A stretch of DNA of 9,477 nt from Bacillota bacterium. Its GTDB lineage: Bacteria > Bacillota_E > JAJZYS01 > JAILZS01. Positions 1-8,385 of this stretch are shown here, one piece after another (the first letter of the stretch is position 1; each line of letters starts with the position of its first letter). The stretch spans positions 1 through 9,477 of the forward strand of contig JAKASY010000038.1 of the NCBI GenBank assembly GCA_021817625.1, written 5' to 3'. A model generated the notes under the pieces. It had not been told where the DNA came from and did no database searches. It saw nothing but the letters and a program-made list of their open reading frames with translations. The position numbers and the translations under genes are program-made.

Positions 1-827
1 CCCTCGCGAATCGACCAGAACTGGCGCTGCAGGCTCTGCGCCACGTCGCGCGCGACGGGCTTGGCCCCGCTGCCGTCAGCGACCACGATCACGCTCACGC
101 CCGGGTCGGGCACGTCCGCCCAAGGATATCCCTGCAGCACCGACACGCTCCAGACCTCGGGGTGCGCCTCCTCGGCGGCGCGTGCGCTGCGCATCAAGGA
201 GGCCATCGGCTCGAGCGACGTCTGGCCGAGCTCACCGGGCAGCAAGAGGGGCAGGCGCGCCACCACCATCGCCGGTCGCGCGCCCGTCGCGGCCATGCGC
301 CAGAGCAGCGCGGCCGCCCGATAGCCGGTATCCCAGGTGTCGCGATGCGGTGCGGTTCGGTAGGCCACGAGGGCGTCAACGCTCCGCACCACGCGGTCCG
401 AGGGCGTGGCATGGAGGTCCAGCGTGGCGACGACGGGCACATGCGGCCCGACGCACGCGCGCACGGCGGCCGTGAGATCGCCCTGGGCGTCATCGACGCC
501 GCGGACGGTGGCGCTGCCGTGAAGGCACAAGAGCACCCCGTCGACCGGCCCTACCCGGCCGAGGGCGTCGAGCAGGCGGCCGCGGATGCTCTCGTAGGCC
601 GTCGTCGCGATGAGCCCGGAGGGTGTGGCGGCCGCCGCTACCGTCGGCACGATCTCGACGCCCGGGCGCTCTCCCAGGCGGGCCAGAGCGCCCGCGCACT
701 CGCCCTGTCGTGCCCCCGCCGCCGCCAGGAGGTCGTGCCCCGTCTCGAGCGAGAAGTCGGCGAGGTCCGTGGGCACGTGGCTGAAGCTCGCGGACTCGTG
801 CATGAACAGGCCGACCGCGATTCTCAT
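1..827 (-). CDS. M81 family metallopeptidase (MlrC-like), N-terminal 275 residues, runs off the window
   Basis: The frame is open from an ATG at 827 to the left edge, so the C-terminal part is missing. The product matches the M81 / DUF1485 family, named after MlrC, the zinc enzyme that cuts linearised microcystin; most members have no known substrate. Visible family blocks are an N-terminal MRIAVGLFMHES, LHGSAT around residue 103, ATLDLHA at 134-140, a YRTAPHRDTWDTG block at 156-168 and a late YPWADVPDPG block. E11, H103, D137, H139 and H161 have nearly the spacing of the metal and active-site residues I recall for MlrC. The ATG overlaps the stop of the preceding ATPase gene (ATGA, 824-827) and follows a GGAGGGGGAG ribosome binding site, so it is translated as the last visible gene of the transporter operon. 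M81 genes often lie beside dipeptide-type transporters. A role in hydrolysing the imported ligand is inferred; the family call is firm. Confidence 0.9.
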   Translation of the reverse strand, partial: MRIAVGLFMHESASFSHVPTDLADFSLETGHDLLAAAGARQGECAGALARLGERPGVEIVPTVAAAATPSGLIATTAYESIRGRLLDALGRVGPVDGVLLCLHGSATVRGVDDAQGDLTAAVRACVGPHVPVVATLDLHATPSDRVVRSVDALVAYRTAPHRDTWDTGYRAAALLWRMAATGARPAMVVARLPLLLPGELGQTSLEPMASLMRSARAAEEAHPEVWSVSVLQGYPWADVPDPGVSVIVVADGSGAKPVARDVAQSLQRQFWSIRE

Positions 828-1856
828 CGCCGCTCCCCCTCCGGCTGCATGCCCGCGTGTTCGGCCGGCGGCGGCGCCGTCTCCTTCAGGTGACAGGCCA
901 CCTCATGGCCGGCCTCGCCCCCGACCGGCCGCGCCGCCGGCACGACCTCGCGGCATACGTCCATGACGAACGGGCAGCGCCGCGCGAACGCGCAGCCCGC
1001 GGCCACGGGCGTGCGGTCGTCGGCTGCGGGCACCGCCTGGGTGATCACCTGCCGCCTCCGCTCCAGCGTGAACACGGAGGAGAGCAGGAGGCGCGTGTAC
1101 GGGTGGCGTGGGCGCGCTACAACGTCGTCCGTCGCGCCCGACTCGACGATGCGCCCGGCGTACATCACCGCCACGCGGTCGGCCACGTAGCGCGCGCCCG
1201 CAAGGTCGTGCGTGATGTAGAGCATGCCGAGGCCCCGCTCGCCGGCGAGGTCGAGCAGGAGGTTCATGACGCCCATGCGGATGGAGACGTCCAGCATCGA
1301 CGTCGGCTCGTCCGCGAGCAGAAGGGCGGGCTCGGCCGCGAGGGCCCGGGCGACGACCACCCGCTGGCGCTGCCCGCCCGAGAGCTGGTGGGGGAGCTTC
1401 GCGAGAAAGTCCGAAGCGGGCGTGAGGCCCACGGTCTCCAGCAGGGCCGCGGCCCGGGCGTCGGCCTCCGCACCGGTGGCCGCGACGCCAAGGGCGAGCA
1501 TCGGCCGGATCAGGTGGTGGCGCACGTTTTGCACGGGATTGAGCGCGGCGAAGGGGTCCTGGAAGATCATCTGCACGCGCTGGCGGTAGCGCCGGACGCC
1601 CCGACGGTCTCTGGCCGCCGGGGCAGGCTCGCCCTCCACGAGGATGCGGCCGCGCGTCGGCTCGATGAGACGCGCCACCACCGAGGCGAGCGTGGTCTTG
1701 CCGCTGCCGCTCTCGCCCACGAGGGCGACCACCTCCCCCTTTCGCACGTGAAGGTCGACGTCCTCTACGGCGCGCACCGTGCGGTGCCGGCCCAGCCCCG
1801 CCGACACGGAGAAGTGCTTCGAGACGCCCCGTACGTCGAGGAGCGCTTGCGACGAC

Positions 1857-1867
<11 letters not shown>
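824..1867 (-). CDS. dppF: Dipeptide/oligopeptide-type ABC transporter ATP-binding protein (DppF/OppF-like)
   Basis: Second cytoplasmic ATPase of the DppBCDF importer; it pairs with the upstream ATPase to power transport. At 347 residues it has the usual length. Motifs in order: Walker A GESGSGKTT (51-59), Q-loop Q103 in IFQDPFAALNP, signature LSGGQRQR (162-169), Walker B ALLLADEP (181-188) and switch H220 in THD. The C-terminal oligopeptide-transporter extension includes HPYTRLLLSS and four cysteines (C292, C298, C305, C325) with the C-x5-C-x6-C spacing of the iron-sulfur-type tail seen in DppD proteins. The start is a TTG at 1867, chosen because GGGGAGGAGG ends 9 bases upstream and the next residues lead straight into the ABC domain. 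The gene overlaps the stop of the upstream ATPase by 11 bp and its own stop overlaps the M81 start by 4 bp, implying coupled translation. Substrate is not indicated by this subunit. Confidence 0.95.
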
Positions 1868-2848
<981 letters not shown>

Positions 2849-2852
<4 letters not shown>

Positions 2853-3817
2853 GCCACCCCCTCCCTTCGCAGGCGCGGGTTGGTGACCTCGTCCACGGCG
2901 AAGTTCATGAGGGCGAACGCGGCACCGAGCAGGCCGATGCACAGGCCGGGCGGCACGAACCACCACCAGGCGCCGACGAACAGCGCCTCGCCGTTGTTCG
3001 CCCAGTAGAGCATCGTGCCCCAGCTCACCGTGCTCAGGTCTCCAAGGCCGAGGAACTGCAGCGAGGCGGCCGTGACGACCGCGTACAGGCAGGTGAAGAA
3101 GAAGCTCGCCGCGGCGAGGGAGACCATGTTGGGCAGGATCTCGACGAAGGCGATGCGCAGCGTGGACTCGCCCGCGAGCCGGCACGAGACGACGAAGTCC
3201 TTCGCCCTGAGGCTGAGGGTCTGGGACCTCAGCACCCGGGCGCCCCACGGCCAGCTGGTCACGGAGATGAGGACGACGATCAGCCAGCTGCTCTGGCCCT
3301 GCAGGTACGACGAGACGACGATCACGAGCACAAGCGACGGAATGATGAGGAACACGTTGGTGAGGATCGTCAGCGCTTCGTCCACCACGCCGCCCACGAA
3401 GCCGGAGAGAATGCCGATGAAGATAGCCATGAGTGTCGTGAGCAGCCCAGCGCCGACGGCGACCTGAAGAGACGCCCTCGTGCCCCAGACGAGCTGCGAC
3501 AGCACATCCTGACCGCTCTGCGTGGTGCCCAGGAGGTGCGCGCCGCTCGGCCCGACCTCCGGCGTGAACAGGGTCGCCGTCGGGTTCGGCAGCGGCAGCG
3601 CGGGCGCGATGAGCGCGAGAACCACGAACGCGGCAAACAGGGCGAGGCCGAGCATCGCCTTGGTGTTGCGGAAGAACGGCCGGAGTGCCGCCGCAGCGCG
3701 TGCGGGGCGCGGCGTATCGCTGCCCGACCCGCTGGGACCGGGGCGCGCGGGGGCGTGGGGAAGGGCAGCGAGAGCGCTCTGCGTCGGAGGGTCCATGTCG
3801 CTTGCCGTGTCAGGCAC
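2849..3817 (-). CDS. dppC: Dipeptide-type ABC transporter permease (DppC/OppC-like)
   Basis: Inner-membrane permease that pairs with DppB to form the translocation pore. Length 322 residues from the GTG at 3817, or 315 from an in-frame ATG at 3796. A proline- and alanine-rich hydrophilic N-terminus of about 50 residues precedes the first membrane segment (about 54-74). A family block HLLGTTQSGQDVLSQLVWGT (95-114), hydrophobic segments near 119-143, 153-172, 178-190, 232-258 and 286-306, and the EAA loop at about 205-230 (AKDF...CRLAGES...EILPN), which docks on the ATPases, are all in place. The GTG start overlaps the dppB stop by 8 bp but has AAGGAGG directly against it; the ATG has that site 21 bases away, so the exact start is uncertain. 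The stop overlaps the dppD start by 4 bp. Confidence 0.93.
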
Positions 3818-4796
3818 CCTCCTTGTTCACCCTGGGATCGAGCACGGCATACAGCAGATCCGCCACCAGGTTCGCCGCGAGCACCGCGATCACGATCAGG
3901 AGTAGAAGCCCCTGGATGAGGGGGTAGTCCTCCTGCTCGACGGCCTGAAACAGCATGTAGCCCACGCCGGGATAGGAGAACACGACCTCGGTCAGGATCG
4001 CGCCGGAGACGACGAAGCCCAGCGACATGGCGAACCCTGTCAGGTTCGGCAGGATCGCGTTTCTGGCCGCGTACCCCAGCATCACCGCGCGGTCTCTGAG
4101 TCCCTTGGCCTTCGCCATGGTCACGTAGTCCTCGGCGAGCGTCGTGATCATGGTGTTGCGCATGTTCACGGCCCAGTAGCCGACCGAGGTGATGACGATC
4201 GTGAAGGCCGGCAGGACGCCATGCGCCAGGACGTTCGTCAGGAAGGACCACGACAGGCCCGGCGCAAGGCCGTTCGTGTAGCCGCCGCTGATCGGGAACC
4301 ATCCGGCCTTGAAGCCCGCCACGTAGAGCACGGCGAGAGCGACCCAGAAGTACGGGAAGCCCGACATCATCGTGAACACGGGCGGCAGCACGGCGTCGAT
4401 GCGGCTGCCGCGGCGCCATGCCGTGTAGATGCCGATGAGCATGCCCACCCCGAAGCTGATGACGGTGGCCATGCCGACCAGACCGAGGGTCCACGGCAGG
4501 GCGTGGCCGATGACGACCCCGACCGTGGTGGGGAAGAACGTGAGAGAGGTGCCGAGGTTGCCGTGCACGAGCTCGCCCAGGTACTGGGCGTACTGCGCGG
4601 GCAGCGTCTCGTGCACGTGGATGCCGAACGCCACCTCGATCGCGGCGAGCGCCTGCGGCTGCAGGCGGCCTCCGAACTTGGCCAGGAGGGCGATCGCCGG
4701 GTTTCCCGGCATCATCCTGGGCAGGAGGAAGTTGATGGTGAGGGCGGCCCACAGGGCGATCAGGTAGAGGCCGAGGCGTCTCAGCACGTAGGCCAC
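3810..4796 (-). CDS. dppB: Dipeptide-type ABC transporter permease (DppB/OppB-like)
   Basis: Inner-membrane permease of the importer, 328 residues, the usual length. The N-terminal first membrane helix (about 8-26) leads into INFLLPRMMPGNP (21-33), a strong DppB signature. The block HGNLGTSLTF (78-87) precedes the membrane domain. Further hydrophobic segments lie near 102-123, 138-160, 190-210, 255-275 and 296-316. The EAA loop is EDYVTMAKAKGL...ARNAILPN (222-251). The gene starts with GTG at 4796, 11 bases after AAGGAGG. It is the first of a run of five overlapping genes and is separated from the binding-protein gene by 154 bp that holds a stem-loop. The subfamily serves peptide and oligosaccharide importers alike, so the ligand cannot be read from it. 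Confidence 0.95.
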   Translation of the reverse strand: MAYVLRRLGLYLIALWAALTINFLLPRMMPGNPAIALLAKFGGRLQPQALAAIEVAFGIHVHETLPAQYAQYLGELVHGNLGTSLTFFPTTVGVVIGHALPWTLGLVGMATVISFGVGMLIGIYTAWRRGSRIDAVLPPVFTMMSGFPYFWVALAVLYVAGFKAGWFPISGGYTNGLAPGLSWSFLTNVLAHGVLPAFTIVITSVGYWAVNMRNTMITTLAEDYVTMAKAKGLRDRAVMLGYAARNAILPNLTGFAMSLGFVVSGAILTEVVFSYPGVGYMLFQAVEQEDYPLIQGLLLLIVIAVLAANLVADLLYAVLDPRVNKEGA

Positions 4797-4891
4797 GGGT
4801 GGAGCCCCCTCCTTCGGAGCATGTACACCGGCGGCGCCGCTTGTCCGAGGCTAGACGCGCCTCACCCCGCTCGCCGACCAAAGCCTCTAGC

Positions 4892-4947
4892 AGAAGCGGG
4901 AGCCACGCCTTGGGTCAGGCGCGTGCTCCCGCGCAGCTGACGCTTCT
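4892..4947 (-). other. Intercistronic stem-loop between binding-protein and dppB genes
   Basis: GCGGGAGC (4896-4903) pairs perfectly with GCTCCCGC (4925-4932). ACGC (4905-4908) and GCGT (4921-4924) extend the stem past a single bulged base. Outside it AGAAGCG (4892-4898) is repeated in inverse at CGCTTCT (4941-4947), giving an alternative outer stem. It begins 3 bases after the binding-protein stop on the transcript and no T-run follows, so a simple intrinsic terminator is unlikely. Stem-loops in this place in importer operons commonly protect or partly terminate the message so that the binding protein is made in excess; that role is inferred here. The rest of the 154-bp spacer holds a 10-bp palindrome GCGGCGCCGC (4831-4840) and the dppB ribosome binding site. 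Confidence 0.55.
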
Positions 4948-4950
4948 AGG

Positions 4951-6675
4951 TCAGCGGAGGTGGATCGTCAACGCGGTCAGCACGGCTGCGGCATCGTTGG
5001 GGCCGGGGTCCGTGTACATGTTGGACGCGGTCGGCCAGCCGACGAACTTCGCCGTGCTGTATTCGTTCCAGAACGCGCCCCAGACCAGGGGCAGGGCCGG
5101 AAGCTGCTGGATCCAGACCTTCTCGACCGTGTTCAGAGCCGCCTGCTGCGCCTTCGCGTTGGCCGTCGAGTTGTACGTCTCGAGGGCCTTTGTGGCGACC
5201 GGCGAGCTGAAGCGGCCGAAGTTGGTCGAGGCGGCCTTGCCGATCGGGGCGCTGAAGCTCGGGTTCATGGTGAAGTTGAAGAAGTAGAAGGGGTTGGGCC
5301 CCGAGTTCGACCAGCCGATCGAGGTGTCGAACGTGCCGAGCTGCATGTCCGAGTAGTAGGCGGCGTACTGCAGCGGCTTGACCGTGACCTTGATGCCGAT
5401 CTGGCCGAGCTGGCTGGCCATGAGCTGCGTGTCCTCGACCCAGTCGGTGTAGCCGGAGACCACGTTCATGGTGAAGGCGAACGGCTTGCCCTTGGGGGTC
5501 AGGAGCTGTCCCTGCGCGTTCTTCTTGAAGCCCAGCTTCTCAAGCATGCTCAGCGCCGTCTTCGGGTTGTAGGCGCTGAGGGCGTTGGCCTGCGCCCGCA
5601 CGGCGGGGTTGACGTACGCGCTCTGGAGCGGCGGAATGCCCAGTGCGCTGGCGGGCTTCTCATAGCCATACTCGCCGATCGACGACACCTGCTGACGGTT
5701 GATCGCCATGCTGAGCGCCTGTCGGACGGTCGCGCTGTTGAACGGGTAGACGCTGTTGTTGATGTACAGCACGACAGGCGCGCCCTGCGGGAAGAAGTAG
5801 TGATGCGTGGCAGGGCTCGGCTTGACGAACGTGGTCTCGATGTTCGGCGCGAACAGCGCGGCCCAGTCGACCTTGCCCTGCGCCAGGGCCAGGTCGACGC
5901 TGGTGTTCGAGGTGTAGGCCGGGAAGGCCAGATTCTGGACGTAGGGCTTGCCCTTCTGCCAGTAGTTCGGGTTGCGTGTCAACACGTACTCCTGGGGGGC
6001 GAAGCTCTTCACGGTGAAGGGACCCGTCGCGACGGGATCCGGATTTGCGTACGTGGCGGGGTTCTTGATCTTGCTCCAGACGGTCTGCGGCACCGGCTCC
6101 ACGTTGCCCAGGTAGTACAGGGCCGAGACGTTTGGCTTCTGAAGCGTGAACTTGACGGTATTCGGGCCGACCGCCTCGACGCTCTTCAGGAAGCTCCAGA
6201 CGGCCTGCGTGTCGAGCGCGGGATACTTCTTCATCAGGTTGAACGTGTACACGACGTCCGCACTCGTGAACGGCGCGCCGTTCGTATAGGTCACGCCCTG
6301 CCGGAGATTCATGGTGAGGACGGTTGCGTTGCTGCTCCAGGTGTAGCTCTGGGCGAGCCATGGGATGGTCTTGCCCGTCAGCTGCACGAACTGCAGAAGC
6401 GGCTCGTAGATGAACCCGCTCGTGCCCCAGAGCTGGCTTGCGGAGAACGGATTGAAGTTCTGAGGCCACGATCCCTGCGGAAACACCACGACGTTCAGCG
6501 TGCCGCCCACCTTGGGCGCGGCCCGGTGCGCGCTGGCCGCCAGCGAGGCCGGCGACCCGGCGAATGCCAGCGCCGCCGCCAGGACGGTAGAGCCGGCGAC
6601 GCCGGACGAGACATAGGTCCAAACCGACCGCCGCCGCGCTAACCGCGGCGTGGCGCCGGCTATCGTCGAAGCCAT
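4951..6675 (-). CDS. ABC transporter substrate-binding protein, family 5 (SBP_bac_5), exported
   Basis: Extracytoplasmic solute receptor of the importer, 574 residues from the ATG at 6675. The open frame extends upstream to 6768 but that part lies inside the isomerase gene; the chosen start follows AAAGGAG by 11 bases. The N-terminus is a signal peptide: ARRRSVW (13-19), a hydrophobic stretch at about 23-40, and a likely cleavage after AASA (46-49). RRSVW resembles a relaxed twin-arginine motif. There is no cysteine in the first 60 residues, so it is not a lipoprotein. Family-5 blocks include NFNPFSAS (73-80), YEPLL (90-94) and LRQGVTYTNGAPFTSADVVY (124-143). The C-terminus ends with KFVGWPTASN..., a form I associate with carbohydrate-type as well as peptide-type members of the family. 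It lies 7 bp after the isomerase gene and before dppB. Ligand unknown: oligosaccharide, peptide or a conjugate are possible. Confidence 0.92.
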   Translation of the reverse strand: MASTIAGATPRLARRRSVWTYVSSGVAGSTVLAAALAFAGSPASLAASAHRAAPKVGGTLNVVVFPQGSWPQNFNPFSASQLWGTSGFIYEPLLQFVQLTGKTIPWLAQSYTWSSNATVLTMNLRQGVTYTNGAPFTSADVVYTFNLMKKYPALDTQAVWSFLKSVEAVGPNTVKFTLQKPNVSALYYLGNVEPVPQTVWSKIKNPATYANPDPVATGPFTVKSFAPQEYVLTRNPNYWQKGKPYVQNLAFPAYTSNTSVDLALAQGKVDWAALFAPNIETTFVKPSPATHHYFFPQGAPVVLYINNSVYPFNSATVRQALSMAINRQQVSSIGEYGYEKPASALGIPPLQSAYVNPAVRAQANALSAYNPKTALSMLEKLGFKKNAQGQLLTPKGKPFAFTMNVVSGYTDWVEDTQLMASQLGQIGIKVTVKPLQYAAYYSDMQLGTFDTSIGWSNSGPNPFYFFNFTMNPSFSAPIGKAASTNFGRFSSPVATKALETYNSTANAKAQQAALNTVEKVWIQQLPALPLVWGAFWNEYSTAKFVGWPTASNMYTDPGPNDAAAVLTALTIHLR

Positions 6676-6682
6676 TCGTCCG

Positions 6683-7297
6683 TCAACTCCTTTGCTGCGA
6701 GCCCGTAGGCGCGTCCGCCCTGCCCGAGCCAGGCATCCACCCTGCAGCCCGCACGCCTTCGTAGTCATGGCCGATGGAAGCGCTGCTCACGGACAGGTAG
6801 CAGAGCGGCTCGGCGCCGGTGTTCACCACCCGGTGCGCCCAGCCCGGCTCCACCGCAATGCAAGCGCCCGGTGCAAGCTCGATCGTCTGGCAATGGTTCA
6901 CCCGATCAACGAGTTCCAGGCGGCCCTCTCCGGACACGCCGACCACGAGCTCCGCGCCGTCGGGATCCTTGTGGAAGTGCCCCTTTGTGTGAAAGGGCAG
7001 GCCACCGACCGTCCCCGGGTGGATGGCGGTCATGGTGATCATGAGGTCCGTGGGCAGGCCAGCACGCGCCGGCCAGTCGTACACCTCGTAGATCACCGGG
7101 TTCTCCGTGAGCGCCTTTGTGTCGGCGGCAAAGTAGTCCGGCATGTCCGACAGCCGCCGAATGACGCGCACAGCGCCGTGCAGCGGCCAGGGCGGCGGGC
7201 CAAACCGTCTCGCATCGAACAGCAGGGCGATTGCTCTCATCTCCAGTGCATCGGCGGGCACAGCCCGACCGGTCACGTCGGGATCAATAACGATCAT
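6683..7297 (-). CDS. pgiA: Cupin-type (archaeal-type) glucose-6-phosphate isomerase
   Basis: Small cytoplasmic metal-dependent isomerase of the cupin PGI family, which interconverts glucose 6-phosphate and fructose 6-phosphate; this family is unrelated to the large classical PGI. From the ATG at 7297 it is 204 residues. The block VIRRLSDM (45-52), NPVIYEVY (66-73), TKGHFHKDPDGAE (104-116), PGWAHRVVNTG (151-161) and the end block GHDYEGVRAAGW (176-187) follow the family order. Metal ligands H107, H109, E116 and H155 have exactly the spacing of H88, H90, E97 and H136 in the Pyrococcus enzyme. A second in-frame ATG at 7240 would give identical numbering to that enzyme, so the true start may be there; neither has a well-spaced ribosome binding site. 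The 3' end carries the ribosome binding site of the binding-protein gene, 7 bp downstream. Within this operon it could act on a sugar phosphate other than glucose 6-phosphate; the family call is firm, the substrate is not. Confidence 0.88.
   Translation of the reverse strand: MIVIDPDVTGRAVPADALEMRAIALLFDARRFGPPPWPLHGAVRVIRRLSDMPDYFAADTKALTENPVIYEVYDWPARAGLPTDLMITMTAIHPGTVGGLPFHTKGHFHKDPDGAELVVGVSGEGRLELVDRVNHCQTIELAPGACIAVEPGWAHRVVNTGAEPLCYLSVSSASIGHDYEGVRAAGWMPGSGRADAPTGSQQRS
7282..7297 (-). promoter_or_regulatory. Candidate operator ATGATCG-N4-TGATC at the isomerase start
   Basis: The minus strand reads ATGATCGTTATTGATC, and the same arrangement, ATGATCGAAGGTGATC, lies at the start of the deoR gene. 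DeoR-family repressors commonly bind repeated sites near the promoters they control, so this may be the site by which the regulator controls the transporter operon. About 20 bases upstream is TAGAAT (7317-7322), a fair -10 box with no recognisable -35. If so, the site lies just downstream of the transcription start, where a bound repressor would block elongation. It would lie in the leader if the isomerase starts at 7240. Proposed from two copies only. Confidence 0.35.
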
Positions 7298-7605
7298 CCG
7301 AACGTGCGCGATTCTGATTCTATCTGGAGATGCTAAGTCCTCCTCCGCTCCCCACAAGAACCGGAGGACGTCGCGTTTGTGCCTGGATCGCCAACAGACT
7401 CGCAGGGCTGCACAATCGTGGCCGACCCTGCAAGTTGACCCTAACGGCTCGACCCACGCGGACCCATGGCCCAACGCCCCCGTCGCGGCGATCGAAGGCC
7501 CCGGGCCAACGGGCCCCGACGGCCCATCCCTTCGGCCCGGGCAGCGCATGCAGGACGGGGCCGGGGCGGGCGGCGGTCGTGCCTCAGGCGTCGGCGGTCG
7601 GCCGA
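7298..7605. other. Intergenic region between deoR and the transporter operon
   Basis: No convincing gene lies here; open frames on both strands are GC-rich noise. It must hold the operon promoter if the operon is transcribed separately: TAGAAT (7317-7322, minus strand) is the best -10 candidate, weak because no -35 matches at the right distance. Near the deoR end, CCCGGGCC (7500-7507) and GGCCCGGG (7534-7541) form a perfect 8-bp inverted repeat with a 26-base loop that itself contains GGGCC/GGCCC arms. It could fold in the deoR transcript just past the stop, but no T-run follows, so I do not call it a terminator. Confidence 0.4.
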
Positions 7606-8385
7606 CTAGACAACCGTCACGGCAACGCCATGCTGGCGCACGGCGTCGAGCGCGGCTGACGGCGCCTCATGTCCGGTGATGAGATGGTGCACCGCGGACC
7701 ACGGCGCGAACGTGTACAGACGCTGAAGGCCGAACTTCGTGTGGTCGGCCACGACAACAATCTGACGGCCGCACTGGAGCATGGCACGCTTGATCGATGC
7801 GTCTCGATCGTCCGGCACCTGTAGCCCCCGCTCCGCGTCGATGGCCTCTGTGGCCACAAAGGCGCGATCGACCCGGATGTTGCGCAGCGAATCCTCTGCC
7901 TGGGGGCCGACGAACGCTTGCGAGAGGTCTCGGAACACGCCGCCGATCATGATGAAGTGTGTGCCTCGGTGGCGTGTCAGAGCATTGGCCACGGTGAGCG
8001 AGTTGGAGATCACCGTCACGCCTTTGAGTCCTATGAGGGCGTGGGCGATCGCTGCCGTGGTTGTGCCAGCGTCCAGGAGGATCGTGTCGCCAGGCTCGGT
8101 CATCGCGACCGCCGCGCGCGCGATCCGCTCCTTCTCCTCGCGCTCCTGCCCAATCTTCACTAGATAGTCGGGCTCGTAGGTGGCCCCCTGGTTGAGGAGG
8201 GCGCCGCCGCGGGTCGTGCGGACCAGGCCCTGGCGCTCCAGTTGCAGCAGGTCGCGCCGGACTGTGACCTTCGACGCTCCGAGCTCCGCGCTGAGCCGGG
8301 CCACCTCCGCTGTACGGTCCCGCTGCAGGATGGCCAGAATGGCAAGCTGGCGGTCCGCCTTCACTGATCGATCACCTTCGATCAT
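7606..8385 (-). CDS. DeoR/GlpR family transcriptional regulator
   Basis: DNA-binding regulator, most likely a repressor relieved by a phosphorylated sugar, as is usual for the family. From the ATG at 8385 it is 259 residues. The N-terminal helix-turn-helix spans about 14-62, with AEVARLSAELGASKVTVRRD as the core and TTRGGA as the wing. The C-terminal DeoRC sensor domain shows LLDAGTTT (103-110), the phosphate-binding loop typical of the sugar-phosphate fold, then VISNSL (125-130), MIGG (146-149), FVGP (158-161) and a late DASIKRAML block (195-203). An in-frame GTG at 8364 has AAGGTGAT 6-7 bases upstream and removes seven unneeded residues, so it may be the true start. The gene ends 308 bp before the isomerase gene on the same strand. 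Neighbourhood and the shared start-site motif suggest it controls that operon and itself; its effector could be the isomerase substrate or product. Confidence 0.9.
   Translation of the reverse strand: MIEGDRSVKADRQLAILAILQRDRTAEVARLSAELGASKVTVRRDLLQLERQGLVRTTRGGALLNQGATYEPDYLVKIGQEREEKERIARAAVAMTEPGDTILLDAGTTTAAIAHALIGLKGVTVISNSLTVANALTRHRGTHFIMIGGVFRDLSQAFVGPQAEDSLRNIRVDRAFVATEAIDAERGLQVPDDRDASIKRAMLQCGRQIVVVADHTKFGLQRLYTFAPWSAVHHLITGHEAPSAALDAVRQHGVAVTVV
8365..8385 (-). promoter_or_regulatory. Candidate autoregulatory operator at the deoR start
   Basis: The minus strand reads ATGATCGAAGGTGATC at 8370-8385, matching the motif at the isomerase start outside a 4-base spacer. Overlapping it, TGATCGA (8365-8371) and TCGATCA (8378-8384) form a 7-bp inverted repeat around 6 bases, and TGATCGATCA (8365-8374) is itself a perfect palindrome. 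This dense symmetry over the translation start is what an autoregulatory repressor site would look like. If translation starts at the GTG at 8364 the whole site lies in the leader. Confidence 0.4.

Noticed and set aside
2853..3248. N-terminal extension of the DppD frame
   Set aside because: It lies within dppC and encodes no recognisable domain; the GTG at 2852 has a good ribosome binding site and overlaps the dppC stop.
3370..4881. Minus-strand frame of 503 codons across the permease genes
   Set aside because: It is out of frame with both permeases, which show clear motifs in their own frames; the product is arginine-rich noise.
4960..6642. Long plus-strand open frame of 560 codons
   Set aside because: It lies exactly opposite the binding-protein gene, is dominated by R, G, H, V and A, and shows no family motif. 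It is a GC-rich antisense shadow.
6676..6768. Longer N-terminus for the binding protein
   Set aside because: It would sit inside the isomerase gene and put about 30 arginine-rich residues before a normal signal peptide.
7500..7541. Inverted repeat downstream of deoR as an intrinsic terminator
   Set aside because: The arms are perfect but the loop is long and no T-run follows on the transcribed strand.
7298..7549. Longer N-terminus for the isomerase
   Set aside because: The family starts close to the RRLSDM block; the added 84 residues are low-complexity and unrelated to the family.
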